Assembly: GCA_017934745.1 (NCBI GenBank)
Contig: JAGBIY010000064.1
Location: 114,597-178,596 of the forward strand
Length of the DNA: 64,000 bases
Direction: 5' to 3'
Source of the DNA: Treponema sp.
Lineage (GTDB): Bacteria > Spirochaetota > Spirochaetia > Treponematales > Treponemataceae
Positions within the stretch are counted from its first letter, which is position 1; each line of letters begins with the position of its first letter. The notes beneath the pieces were generated by a model, which saw nothing but the letters and a program-made list of their open reading frames with translations, did no database searches and was not told the origin of the DNA. A program made the position numbers and the translations under genes. Below are positions 1 to 9,293 of this stretch, in pieces.

Positions 1-1
1 G

Positions 2-379
2 CTTTTGCCAAAACATTGGCGAGACGATTGCATCTTTGATGAAATACAAAATGTATTGGAAGTAATTGTACCTGATGGTGGTGAAAAAAAAGAGAACGTT
101 GAAAAGATGCAAGCTTTCTTAACAGAACATCATATGCCTCATCACTATGGACTAAATGAAAACAACTTCATCTATAGAAAACACAATGAGAAAGAAGTCA
201 TGCAGCTTATGGAAGATTGGTGGATTTTCATTCGTGATTATACAAAAAGAGATCAGCTCTCTTTCGCCTACACGTTATGGAAACACTCTATAAAACCAAG
301 TGATATTGCGATTGACAATCTTCGAAAGAGACCCGACGCAGTGGAATTTGTTCAACATAAATCTAGAAAACAGCAATGA
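2..379 (+). CDS. Glycosyltransferase-like protein (DUF616/MUCI70 type), C-terminal part
   Basis: The reading frame is open to the left edge of the window, so this is the last ~125 residues of a longer protein; the first possible start seen (TTG at 5) is probably not real. The residues PKHWRDDCIFDE near the left end, followed by a helical stretch with a QLSFAYTLWKH segment, resemble the C-terminal half of the DUF616/MUCI70 glycosyltransferase-like domain, which is common in surface-glycan clusters. The stop codon overlaps the start of the flippase gene in an ATGA arrangement, so the two are translationally coupled. The DNA is AT-rich like the next two genes. Family assignment is from memory of the motif pattern and the exact sugar is unknown. 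Confidence 0.6.
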   Translation, partial: LLPKHWRDDCIFDEIQNVLEVIVPDGGEKKENVEKMQAFLTEHHMPHHYGLNENNFIYRKHNEKEVMQLMEDWWIFIRDYTKRDQLSFAYTLWKHSIKPSDIAIDNLRKRPDAVEFVQHKSRKQQ

Positions 380-1914
380 GACTTGACAAAACAAAAAATA
401 CACTAAGAAACACATTTTGGGGATTTGTGCAGCAAATAATACAAATCTTATTACCGTTTTTTACTCGTACATTGCTGATAAAACTTCTCGGCGCTGAATA
501 TCTTGGATTAAACAGTCTTTTTTCTTCTATTCTTCAAGTTCTTAATCTTGCAGAGGCAGGTTTTTCAACAGCCATCGTTTTCAGCATGTACAAACCAATT
601 GCAGATGATAATCATGAAGAAATTTGCGCGCTTCTGTCACTTTACAAAAAAATTTATCGAGTGATAGGAATTGTAGTAACAGTGATAGGAATTTCGCTCA
701 TCCCTTTTTTGCCACATCTCATAAATGGAATTCCTCCAAAAGATGTAAATATCTACACTATATATCTATTATATCTTGCAAATTCTTCATTAAGTTATTT
801 TCTTTTCGCATATAAAAACTCCCTATTTGCGGCTTTTCAGCGAAACGATATCACAAGCAAATTATCAACAATACTTGCCATATTGCAACCATCGATTCAA
901 ATTTTATTGCTCCTGTTTTTTAAGAATCTTATTGTATACACTATTGTCATTCCATTTATTTCTGTAATTCGGAATATTGGTGTTTTCTTTTTGACAAAAA
1001 AATATTTTCCACAATATAAATGCCGAGGAATTTTGTCCTATGATGCAAAAAGAGGAATCTACAAAAGGGTATCAGGTCTTTTTATTGGAAAATTAAGCCA
1101 GACAACAAGAGATTCCTTCGATAGCATTTTTATTTCCACTTTTATCGGATTGAAATCAGTATCCATCTACAGCAACTATTACTACATAATGAATGCGGTT
1201 CATGGCTTTCTACAGATTATAGCGACCAGTATGTCCGCTGGTATCGGAAATAACATTTCATTGGAGACTCCCGAAGAAAACTATTCCCTTTTTTCCACAA
1301 TAAATTTTTTATATATGGTTCTTGCAGGCTGGTGCACCATATGTTTAGTTTGTTTATATCAGCCATTCATGACTTTATGGCTTGGCAAGGATTTTTTGCT
1401 GCCAATGCAAACTGTAGTACTTCTGTCCATTTATTTCTACCTTCTGTGCATGGGGGACATTAGAGGAATTTTTTCCGGTGCTGCAGGATTGTGGTGGGAA
1501 GAACGCTACAAGTCAATTTTAGAATCCATCGCAAATATTATTTTAAACTATCTACTTGTCCAACTTTTTGACATTTTTGGAATAATTCTGGCAACTGTTA
1601 TAACCATTTTGTTTATAAACTTTGGCTACGGCTCATCAATTTTATTTAGGTATTATTTCAAGAATCGAAAAAAATTATTCACTTATTATCTGACCCAAGG
1701 ATATTACATTTTTGCAACAGCTATATGCGGAGTTGCAACATTTTATTCTTGTGACTTTATTTTTTCTGAAAGTTCAATAATAAATTTATTCGGCAGGATA
1801 TTTATTTGCCTCTTTGTTCCAGGAATTATTTTTTTAGCTTTTTACTACAGAAAAATTAAAGAAGAGCGAATCCGAACAATCATAAAAAAGATTATGCGAA
1901 AGCAAGAATTCTAA
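376..1914 (+). CDS. Wzx-type polysaccharide flippase
   Basis: A 512-residue, very hydrophobic protein with roughly 12-14 membrane segments. The N-terminus (NTLRNTFWGF, then LLPFFTRTLLIKLLGAEYLG) is typical of the polysaccharide-transport/MVF-like flippases that move undecaprenyl-linked oligosaccharide units across the inner membrane. Length and topology fit the family. The start overlaps the upstream glycosyltransferase stop by 4 nt, and an acyltransferase follows 17 nt downstream, so this is part of an O-antigen or capsule-type operon. Base composition is markedly AT-rich compared with genes after ~3,000, which suggests horizontal acquisition of this cluster end. Confidence 0.88.
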   Translation: MRLDKTKNTLRNTFWGFVQQIIQILLPFFTRTLLIKLLGAEYLGLNSLFSSILQVLNLAEAGFSTAIVFSMYKPIADDNHEEICALLSLYKKIYRVIGIVVTVIGISLIPFLPHLINGIPPKDVNIYTIYLLYLANSSLSYFLFAYKNSLFAAFQRNDITSKLSTILAILQPSIQILLLLFFKNLIVYTIVIPFISVIRNIGVFFLTKKYFPQYKCRGILSYDAKRGIYKRVSGLFIGKLSQTTRDSFDSIFISTFIGLKSVSIYSNYYYIMNAVHGFLQIIATSMSAGIGNNISLETPEENYSLFSTINFLYMVLAGWCTICLVCLYQPFMTLWLGKDFLLPMQTVVLLSIYFYLLCMGDIRGIFSGAAGLWWEERYKSILESIANIILNYLLVQLFDIFGIILATVITILFINFGYGSSILFRYYFKNRKKLFTYYLTQGYYIFATAICGVATFYSCDFIFSESSIINLFGRIFICLFVPGIIFLAFYYRKIKEERIRTIIKKIMRKQEF

Positions 1915-1931
1915 GCAAAAGAGGAAGAATC

Positions 1932-2945
1932 ATGGACAGACAAAGAAACATCGATTTGCTAAGGATAGTCTCAATATTTTTTATAACAATGCATCATTTG
2001 ACCATAAATGGGATTTTCAATTTGGACGCACTAAGTAATGGCGCTTATCCAACAGAGAGATTGGAAATTACATTTTTTGCATCCATGCTAAATGCATTTT
2101 TAGTAGTTGGTGTTAATATTTTTTTCTTGATTTCTGGATATTTTCAAATCAAACTCTCAATCAAGAAAATATTTTTCCTGATAATATATATTGCACTTTT
2201 TTATGGGATATTGAATTTAACAAATTCAATCTATACTCACAAAAAAATCGACTTTCACTTTTTCACTTCAACAATAATGTCTCTAAGACGATATTGGTTT
2301 GTAAACGTATACATCCTTTTATCACTTGCATCTCCATTTTTAAATAAACTTTTGGAGACTTCATCAAAACTGGAAATTCAAAACTTTTTTATCGGCATCC
2401 TCATAGTATGTTGCGGTTATTATACTTTTATATCTAATAATGATGGAGGAATAAACAAAGGATATTCTTTAGTCAGTGCAATTTACCTCTATATAATCGG
2501 AGGAGAATTCAATCGCATAGGCATTGATGAAAATAAAATCAAAACTGCAAAGCTGCTTTTTCAACTTGCCTTAGCTTATGTTTGCAATTGCCTGCTAGTT
2601 TTTATAACTTTATTTTTATTAAAAGCTCCGAAACGTACATGGAATTTGTTCTCATATACAAATCCATTTGTTTTTGCACAATCGATAATCATATTTACTA
2701 TATTCACATCGATACACGTCAATAAAAAGGTTTTCAAGCTAATAGATTTTTTTACCCCCGCAATTCTATTCTGTTACATAATACAAAGTTCAGGATTTGC
2801 AATAATAAAAGACAACAGAGATTTTCTCATAAATTTTAGCTATGAAAAATTCGGTGCAGTGACAGGCTTGTTTTCCATACCTATAAATGCAATACTCATT
2901 GTCCTTTTTTGTACATTTTGCTACAATTCAAAACCTGAAACGTAA
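1932..2945 (+). CDS. Membrane acyltransferase (acyltransferase 3 family)
   Basis: This 337-residue integral membrane protein begins MDRQRNIDLLRIVSIFFITMHH, the usual first helix of acyltransferase-3/WecH-like O-acetyltransferases, with the conserved histidine pair at about residues 20-21. About ten hydrophobic segments follow. These enzymes O-acetylate sugars of surface glycans using a cytoplasmic acyl donor. A good ribosome-binding site (GAGGAAG) lies 5-10 nt before the ATG. It is the last of the AT-rich genes; the next gene has clearly different composition. It is co-directional with the flippase, so it probably modifies the same glycan. Confidence 0.85.
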   Translation: MDRQRNIDLLRIVSIFFITMHHLTINGIFNLDALSNGAYPTERLEITFFASMLNAFLVVGVNIFFLISGYFQIKLSIKKIFFLIIYIALFYGILNLTNSIYTHKKIDFHFFTSTIMSLRRYWFVNVYILLSLASPFLNKLLETSSKLEIQNFFIGILIVCCGYYTFISNNDGGINKGYSLVSAIYLYIIGGEFNRIGIDENKIKTAKLLFQLALAYVCNCLLVFITLFLLKAPKRTWNLFSYTNPFVFAQSIIIFTIFTSIHVNKKVFKLIDFFTPAILFCYIIQSSGFAIIKDNRDFLINFSYEKFGAVTGLFSIPINAILIVLFCTFCYNSKPET

Positions 2946-3022
2946 ACGGCCATTAGGATTCCAGAAACTACAAAATCAATTCATGCAGACAATTCTAAAA
3001 ATATATGGAGTTTTCTTATACC

Positions 3023-4156
3023 ATGAACACCACAGAAAACCAAATCACCGTCACTTCTCCACTTCTTCCTCCGCTCAAGGATTTTGTCCCTCTTCTTGAG
3101 GACATCTGGAAGCGCAAGTGGATTACAAACAACGGACACTATCACCAGCTGCTTGAAAAAGCTCTCTCGGAATATCTTGGTGTCCCATACATCAGCCTCT
3201 TCACGAACGGTACGATTCCGCTGCTCACGGCTTTTCAGGCTTTGGGCATAAAAGACTGCGAAGTAATCACGACACCGTACAGTTTTGTCGCCACGAGCAA
3301 CGCCGCGATATGGAACGACGTGGAGCCAGTCTTTGTGGACATCGATGAAAAAACAGGTAACCTTGACCCGAACAAAATTGAGGATGCAATATCTCCAAGA
3401 ACTAAGGCTATTCTTCCGGTGCACGTGTACGGAAATCCCTGCGACACAAAGGCTATCCAGGAAATCGCGGACAAACACGGCCTCAAAGTGATTTACGACG
3501 CAGCGCACGCGTTCGGAGTTAAGAAAGACGGAAAGACAATACTGACAGATGGCGATATTTCCACGCTCTCCTTTCATGCGACCAAAACCTACAACACTGT
3601 TGAAGGAGGCGCCCTCATCTGCAAGGACGAAAAGACGAAGGCGTATATCGACTCGCTGAAGAATTTCGGCTATACATCAGAAATCTACATAACAGAGACC
3701 GGCATAAACGGAAAGATGGACGAAATCCGCTCTGCCTACGGTCTTTTGAATCTGCAGAACATTGATGACGCCATCGCAAAAAGAAAGCATGTCGCAGAAA
3801 CTTACAGAAGCGCCCTGAAAAACATCGACGGCATAACGATGTTCTCAGAAGATTCCAGCGTAACCTACAACTATTCATACTTTCCGATTTTCATAGACAA
3901 CAAGAACTTCTGGACAACCAGGGATGACTTGTTCATAAACTTGCGGGCGAACGGAATTTTGAGCAGACGCTATTTTTATCCGCTTATCTCGAATTTCAAA
4001 CCCTACCAGCATATTCCGTCCGCAAGCAGGGAAAATCTTCCTGTCGCTAACAAAATGGCCGATTCTGTGCTCTGCCTGCCAATCCACCACCTTTTGACCG
4101 ACGAGCAGCTCAAACGGATTGTGAGTTTCGTGTTGAATCCGAACGGGGGGTACTGA
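3023..4156 (+). CDS. DegT/DnrJ/EryC1/StrS-type sugar aminotransferase
   Basis: PLP-dependent enzyme of the DegT family, which aminates keto-sugar nucleotides for surface glycans. The N-terminal KWITNNGHYHQLLEKAL block, the FTNGTIPLL cofactor-binding segment, the AHAFG aspartate region and the Schiff-base lysine in SFHATKTYN (Lys188 with this start) are all present; 377 residues is normal. An earlier ATG at 3005 exists, but GGAG at 3007-3010 is placed for the ATG at 3023, so I chose that. The stop overlaps the next start (TGATG), giving translational coupling. GC content rises abruptly at this gene compared with the preceding 3 kb. Confidence 0.9.
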   Translation: MNTTENQITVTSPLLPPLKDFVPLLEDIWKRKWITNNGHYHQLLEKALSEYLGVPYISLFTNGTIPLLTAFQALGIKDCEVITTPYSFVATSNAAIWNDVEPVFVDIDEKTGNLDPNKIEDAISPRTKAILPVHVYGNPCDTKAIQEIADKHGLKVIYDAAHAFGVKKDGKTILTDGDISTLSFHATKTYNTVEGGALICKDEKTKAYIDSLKNFGYTSEIYITETGINGKMDEIRSAYGLLNLQNIDDAIAKRKHVAETYRSALKNIDGITMFSEDSSVTYNYSYFPIFIDNKNFWTTRDDLFINLRANGILSRRYFYPLISNFKPYQHIPSASRENLPVANKMADSVLCLPIHHLLTDEQLKRIVSFVLNPNGGY

Positions 4157-5088
4157 TGTATAGTCCAATTTGCATACCGACTCTATGCAGAGCCGATAAA
4201 TTCAAAAATCTTGTGGAATCGCTGAAAAAATGCAATGAAGCGAAAGATTCAGAACTTTTCGTCGCGCTTGATTATCCGCCCGCTCAGAAATATGAAGAAG
4301 GCTGCAGGCAGATTAACGACTATCTTGAGACACTTACGGGATTCAAAGCCGTAAACGTCATTCGCAGAAGCGAAAATCTGGGCGCAATCGAAAACATAAA
4401 ATCGCTTCTTGCCACTGTATGTGAGAACTACGACCGCTTCATATTCACCGAAGACGACAACATCTTCGCGCCCGCGTTCCTTGAATATGTGAACAGCGGT
4501 CTTGATTATTTTGAGGGCGACAAGAACTGCGAGTCGATTTCGGGCTTCTCTTATCCAGTTCAAATGCCTGAAAGCGGAACGACGGTCATAAAAATGCAGC
4601 GGTATTTCAGCGACTGGGGATTCGGCACCTGGCGTGACAGATATTTTGAAGCGCGCGACACGCTCACCAACGATTTCTTCAAAAAAGTGTACAAGTCTCC
4701 GTCCCTCGCAAAAAAACTCAGAAAAGCGAGCAAAAAGAACTACACAAGGGCATGGGCTTTCATGTCGGCCCCGAACGTGCGCCCCTACGACTACACAAAT
4801 TCCTGCGGGCAAATTCTGCTCGACCGCTATTCCATAATGCCGAAAAAGACGCTCGTGAAGAACACCGGTTGGGACAATTCTGGCGTCCACTGCGATGAAA
4901 CTTCCCCTATAGCGAAACTGTTCATGGAGCAGGAGTTGGATATGAGGGAGCACTTTGAAAATTTTGTTTTCGATGATGCAGAAAGCGAGAAAGTGAACGC
5001 AATCGTTGACAAAAGCATGATAGGCTCTTATGACCGAATCCCGTATCTGAAGACGAGGGTTAAGGAAATACTGTACAGATACAAATAA
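4156..5088 (+). CDS. Family 2-like (GT-A fold) glycosyltransferase
   Basis: A 310-residue soluble protein starting with SPICIPTLCRADKF, a typical GT-A nucleotide-sugar strand, and carrying FTEDDNIFAP at about residues 96-105, where DDN fits the metal-binding DxD motif. A conserved SDWGFGTWRDR segment lies in the acceptor region. It would transfer a sugar to the growing surface glycan at the cytoplasmic membrane face. It starts on the last base of the upstream aminotransferase stop, so the two are co-translated. It is the last gene of the left glycan cluster; the next 148 nt contain no clear terminator. Confidence 0.8.
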   Translation: MYSPICIPTLCRADKFKNLVESLKKCNEAKDSELFVALDYPPAQKYEEGCRQINDYLETLTGFKAVNVIRRSENLGAIENIKSLLATVCENYDRFIFTEDDNIFAPAFLEYVNSGLDYFEGDKNCESISGFSYPVQMPESGTTVIKMQRYFSDWGFGTWRDRYFEARDTLTNDFFKKVYKSPSLAKKLRKASKKNYTRAWAFMSAPNVRPYDYTNSCGQILLDRYSIMPKKTLVKNTGWDNSGVHCDETSPIAKLFMEQELDMREHFENFVFDDAESEKVNAIVDKSMIGSYDRIPYLKTRVKEILYRYK

Positions 5089-5236
5089 AAGGACATGGTG
5101 TCCGTGATAGTAATAGTAGCCAGCGTAGCTATAGCATTTTTGATTGACAAATGTTACAGAATCCGGCTTTCATTCTCTGGGCAAAGGTAAGACAGCAGCG
5201 GTTCAAGACTCCTTGAAAGTGTGATAGACTTCATTC

Positions 5237-6388
5237 ATGGCCACACTCACCTACACTCTCATAAACAAGGAAACTCCTCTCTGCGACTTTGTCATCGAAG
5301 GCGAAGGCGAACTTGAACTTTGCAAAATCGTCAAGGAATACAAGATACTGCCCTTCTGGTGCGAGCCGCTTTCAACATGGGTCGCGAACAGAAGTTCAGC
5401 GAAACACAGAAGCCATGTGAACAAAATCCTTGAAATGTGCGGAGGAAAGACAAAAAGCGGCTTCATCGCCCTCACCCACTGCCTTTCCCTCACCGACACA
5501 CTCTGGGTCAAAAGCGACCGGGAAAATGTCAGCTGGCGGGAAGTGAACCTATACGAAAACAAGTTTGACGAAGTGATTTCCAAGTTGAGTTTCGATGGCA
5601 ACGGACTTTTTGGAATCCAGATGTCCACAACCTCCCCGGAGCTCACCACGGACGGAGCCTACGACAAATGCTGGCTCAACGAAAAGGACGGAATCCACCT
5701 CATCAAGACGGGAAGCGAAGGAGCGAGGAACACAGGTCTGGAGCCTTACGGGGAAGTTCTTGCAAGCCAGGTATTTGAGAGAATCTGCGATTCAGTGCCA
5801 TACACGCTCAGGAGATTTGACGGTCGAGTAGTTTCAGACTGCAAGCTGTTCACAAATCAGGACTTCGGCTACAAACCAATCAGTTTGTTCCTAAAAAACG
5901 GTATTAAATATGGACTGCCTGAGACATTGGAAATCTACCGCGAATTCAACTGCGAGGACGCGTTCCGCCGCATGGTCGTGGCCGACTGCATAACGCTCAA
6001 TTCCGACCGCCACTTCGGGAACTTCGGCTTCCTCGTGAACAACGAGACTTTCGAGCGCACGGCCTTGAATCCCTGCTTCGACTTCAACATGGCGTTCGTT
6101 CCGTTCACCGAGGAAGGCTTCGACTTCGGCAAAGATTCAAACGGAAAAGAGATTGACTTCGACGAATATCTTTCAAGGCGGCCGCCCGTGATTGGAAGCG
6201 ACTATGTAGCCCCCGCCCGCGCGATTCTCACCCCGGAAATCAAAAAATGCGTGGAGGAAATCCGGGAGACTCCGCTTACAGTGCAGTGCGACGAGCGATT
6301 CAGCGAAAAGCGGCTTTCGCAGATGAACATGATAAAAAACGCGCAGTGCGAAAGGATTCTGGGTTTCGACGCAGAATGGGATTTTTAA
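5237..6388 (+). CDS. HipA-like serine/threonine kinase-fold protein, no partner seen
   Basis: A 383-residue protein with the HipA C-terminal kinase core: a lysine in IHLIKTGSEG with a following conserved Glu (EPYGEVLAS), the catalytic loop NSDRHFGNFG (Asp257, Asn262) and a DFN metal-binding site (Asp282). All catalytic positions look intact. Classical HipA is a toxin that phosphorylates glutamyl-tRNA synthetase and is paired with HipB. Here no small HTH antitoxin gene lies on either side, and the N-terminal ~110 residues do not look like the usual HipA N-subdomain. It could be a solitary regulatory kinase. No good Shine-Dalgarno sequence precedes the ATG. Confidence 0.75.
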   Translation: MATLTYTLINKETPLCDFVIEGEGELELCKIVKEYKILPFWCEPLSTWVANRSSAKHRSHVNKILEMCGGKTKSGFIALTHCLSLTDTLWVKSDRENVSWREVNLYENKFDEVISKLSFDGNGLFGIQMSTTSPELTTDGAYDKCWLNEKDGIHLIKTGSEGARNTGLEPYGEVLASQVFERICDSVPYTLRRFDGRVVSDCKLFTNQDFGYKPISLFLKNGIKYGLPETLEIYREFNCEDAFRRMVVADCITLNSDRHFGNFGFLVNNETFERTALNPCFDFNMAFVPFTEEGFDFGKDSNGKEIDFDEYLSRRPPVIGSDYVAPARAILTPEIKKCVEEIRETPLTVQCDERFSEKRLSQMNMIKNAQCERILGFDAEWDF

Positions 6389-6443
6389 GACAGCGGCTCA
6401 TGAAAAAAAACTTGCGCAGGCCTTAGAATTTTGGAGAACAGGA

Positions 6444-6473
6444 TTGAAAAAAGGACTCTGTTAAATATATATT
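6444..6473 (+). promoter_or_regulatory. Candidate sigma-70 promoter of block A, giving an almost leaderless mRNA
   Basis: TTGAAA at 6444-6449 and TATATT at 6468-6473 (spacing 18; TATATA at 6466 gives 16). The ATG at 6480 is only 6 nt past the -10 element and has no Shine-Dalgarno sequence, only A-rich sequence. The transcript would therefore start at or next to the start codon. Confidence 0.45.
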
Positions 6474-6479
6474 AAAAAA

Positions 6480-9293
6480 ATGCAGTTTCTTTACAACATC
6501 ATCATCGCCCCAATCGAGCTGGTCATAGAATTTGTATTCAGTTTCTACAACGCAAAAATCGGCATTGCGGGCATAATGGGCGCAATCGTGGCGGTGAGCC
6601 TCGCCGTCAATTTTCTTGCGCTTCCGCTCTACAACATCGCGGATTCCCTGCAGGAAAAAGAGCGGAACATACAGATGGGCCTTTCAAAATGGGTAAAACA
6701 CATCAAAAAGAATTTCAAAGGCGACGAGCGTTTCATGATGCTCCAGGCCTATTACCGCGAAAACGGCTATCATCCGCTCTATGCGTTGCGCTCAAGCCTC
6801 TCGATTTTGATTGAGATTCCTTTTTTCATCGCGGCATACCAGTTTCTTTCCCATTCTACTTCGCTTCAGGGAGCGGGTTTCGCTTTTTTGCATGACCTTG
6901 GCGCGCCCGACGCTCTTGTGAAAATCTCAACGGGGGTACAGCCGTATAGTATAAATCTTCTCCCGATTTTGATGACGCTCATCAATTTTGTTTCGGGAGC
7001 AATCTACCTTAAAAAAGCGCCGCTCAAAGAAAAAATCCAGCTCTACGCACTCGCGCTTGTATTCCTTTTCATTCTTTACGACTCTCCCTCGGGCCTTGTC
7101 TGCTACTGGATTCTGAACAACACATTCTCGCTTTTCAAAAATCTAGTAAATGCAAAGGTGAAAAATCCCCGTCGACTGGTTCACCTTGTGATTTCTGGAA
7201 TTTTGTTGCTTGCAAGCATTTTTATCCTCGCAAAACCGAATTACGCGCTCGCAAAAAGACTTGCGGTTGTCGGATTTTCGATGCTTGTGGCATTGCTGCC
7301 GGTCTGCATGGGATTCGCGAGACGATTACTGAACAAGAGCGATTTTACAGAAGTTTCAACCTCACACCACGACAGCGGATTTTCGATTTTCATACTCTCC
7401 GCACTTGGTCTCGCTCTTCTTGCGGGATTTTTGCTTCCTTCGGGAATCATCGCCACAAGCCCGGTCGAGTTCTGTTTTGTGGGAAACACCGACTCTCCGC
7501 TCAGCTACATTTTGTCGAGCCTTTCGTTTTTTACGGGACTTTTCCTTTTTTGGCCGCTTGTAATCTACAAGATGTTCGGAGAAAAGGTACAGAAAGTTCT
7601 CTCGCCTTTGTGGGCTCTTATCTTCTTGCTGGCGCTTTTGAACGTCTATGTCTTCAAATACGATTACGGAAACTTCAGCATTTTCTTCCAGCTTGACGAA
7701 GCAAAATGCCTCAAAGACTACTCGGCATTCTTTACACTGCTGCCTGCAGTCGCATTTTTGGGAATCATAATTGTTTTTTGTGCAATCAAAAAATTCAATC
7801 TCAAAAAGTACGCTACGACTTTTCTTCTGGTTCTTTGCGTCGCACAAACAGGGCTTGGAATCAAAAATACTGCTAAAATCAAAAAAGAATTTGTTAAATT
7901 CGCGGAAGTCCACAAAAAAAATTCCGAACTGGAATCGGCTTCTAGCAGCGACAAAATTGAACCGATTTACCATCTTTCCCGAAAGCAGCAAAATGTAGTT
8001 GTTCTTTTCTTGGACAAGGCGATTTCATCATTTCTTCCATATATTGTGAAAGAATTTCCAGAAATGGAAGAGCAGTTTTCTGGATTCACCTATTACCCGA
8101 ACACGCTTTCGTTTGCTGGAAACACAGTAAAGGCGTCACCTTCCCTTATGGGCGGATACGAGTACACCCCGGAAAATGAAAACCTCAGACCGAATGACTT
8201 CTTGCGGGAAAAACACAACGAAGCGACGCTCGTCATGCCAAAGCTTTTTTTGGACGCAGGCTTTGACGTGACCGTGACCGACCCGCCGGCACCGAATTAT
8301 TCCTGGAAAGGGGACTTGTCGGCTTTTGAACAATATCCGGAAATTCATGTGAGTGAAGTTATCGGAAAATACAAGTCAAATTATCTTCGCCTCCATCCGG
8401 AACTTGAAAACAAGGATCTCGACAAATGCATTCGGGCAAATATGCAATCATTCACGCTGCTTGAAATCATGCCTCCTGTTTTAAGATTCACATTTTACGA
8501 TTTCGGCGATTTTTACCGTGCCGAAGTTCCGCATATTCTGTCAAGCGTGGCTGACGATGGATTCCTTTCAAACTACACTACTTTGTTTTTTATGGACAAA
8601 CTCACGGATGCTCAAAATGAAAAAGGCGCGTATCTTTTTATTGATAACGAGGCAACACATGAGTTCGCCATTCTAAAAAACAAGATTTATGAGCCAGGAC
8701 TGAACCTAAATCCAAATCTTGCAGAATGCGGAGAATATGATTTTAAATATCTGCCGGGAGTAGACGGTACTGCAAGCGATTTGGCGGCATACCACTCAAA
8801 TGCGGCTACACTGCTCCAAGTCGCAAAATGGCTCGACAAACTCAAAGAACTTTCTGTTTACGACAACACAAGAATCATAATAGTCGCAGACCACGGTGCG
8901 CCGCTCTCGCTTCCTCCGTTCCGAAACATGGAATACGGCGAGGACATAGCCCGCTACAATCCGCTTTTCATGTTCAAGGATTTTGGCTCAAGCGGAAAAC
9001 TTAAGACCGACAATTCATTCATGACGAACGCGGACACATTGATTTTAGCGACAAAAGATTTGCCTGTTTCAGAAAAAAATCCATTCACAAATAGAAAATA
9101 CTCTGATGTTGTGAACAAAAGCTCTATTCATATTCACCACATTGTTCGGCTGACCGATTTTGATGAGATAAATCCCCTCTATCTAAAAGACACAAAACTT
9201 TGGATTTTGCAGGACGAAAAATACCACACCCCGAGCTACACCGTCCACGACAACATTTTTGAAGAATCGAATTGGGAGAGAATAGTAAAATGA
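6480..9293 (+). CDS. YidC/Oxa1-like membrane domain fused to sulfatase/LtaS-like domain, copy 1
   Basis: A 937-residue fusion. Residues ~1-235 align segment by segment with the YidC/Oxa1 fold: a first conserved helix ending in LPLY, a cytoplasmic hairpin with KGDERFMM, then IEIPFFIAAYQFL and SPSGLVCYWILNN. The arginine normally in the first helix groove (5 before the Pro) is Asn44. Residues ~236-470 add about six membrane helices. Residues ~490-937 form a sulfatase/alkaline-phosphatase-superfamily domain with Asp512, nucleophile candidate Thr549, metal-ligand candidate His727 and Asp804-His805. By analogy with LtaS and MdoB it may transfer phosphoglycerol or phosphoethanolamine on the periplasmic side. 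It overlaps the next gene by 4 nt. The domains are seen; the reaction is inferred. Confidence 0.85.
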   Translation: MQFLYNIIIAPIELVIEFVFSFYNAKIGIAGIMGAIVAVSLAVNFLALPLYNIADSLQEKERNIQMGLSKWVKHIKKNFKGDERFMMLQAYYRENGYHPLYALRSSLSILIEIPFFIAAYQFLSHSTSLQGAGFAFLHDLGAPDALVKISTGVQPYSINLLPILMTLINFVSGAIYLKKAPLKEKIQLYALALVFLFILYDSPSGLVCYWILNNTFSLFKNLVNAKVKNPRRLVHLVISGILLLASIFILAKPNYALAKRLAVVGFSMLVALLPVCMGFARRLLNKSDFTEVSTSHHDSGFSIFILSALGLALLAGFLLPSGIIATSPVEFCFVGNTDSPLSYILSSLSFFTGLFLFWPLVIYKMFGEKVQKVLSPLWALIFLLALLNVYVFKYDYGNFSIFFQLDEAKCLKDYSAFFTLLPAVAFLGIIIVFCAIKKFNLKKYATTFLLVLCVAQTGLGIKNTAKIKKEFVKFAEVHKKNSELESASSSDKIEPIYHLSRKQQNVVVLFLDKAISSFLPYIVKEFPEMEEQFSGFTYYPNTLSFAGNTVKASPSLMGGYEYTPENENLRPNDFLREKHNEATLVMPKLFLDAGFDVTVTDPPAPNYSWKGDLSAFEQYPEIHVSEVIGKYKSNYLRLHPELENKDLDKCIRANMQSFTLLEIMPPVLRFTFYDFGDFYRAEVPHILSSVADDGFLSNYTTLFFMDKLTDAQNEKGAYLFIDNEATHEFAILKNKIYEPGLNLNPNLAECGEYDFKYLPGVDGTASDLAAYHSNAATLLQVAKWLDKLKELSVYDNTRIIIVADHGAPLSLPPFRNMEYGEDIARYNPLFMFKDFGSSGKLKTDNSFMTNADTLILATKDLPVSEKNPFTNRKYSDVVNKSSIHIHHIVRLTDFDEINPLYLKDTKLWILQDEKYHTPSYTVHDNIFEESNWERIVK

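Noticed and set aside
5-379. The first open frame as a complete small gene with a TTG start
   Set aside because: The frame stays open to the window edge and the sequence matches the C-terminal part of a larger family, so it is a partial gene.
5143-5148. TTGACA as a promoter -35 for the HipA-like gene
   Set aside because: No -10-like hexamer occurs at 15-19 nt, so the match stands alone.
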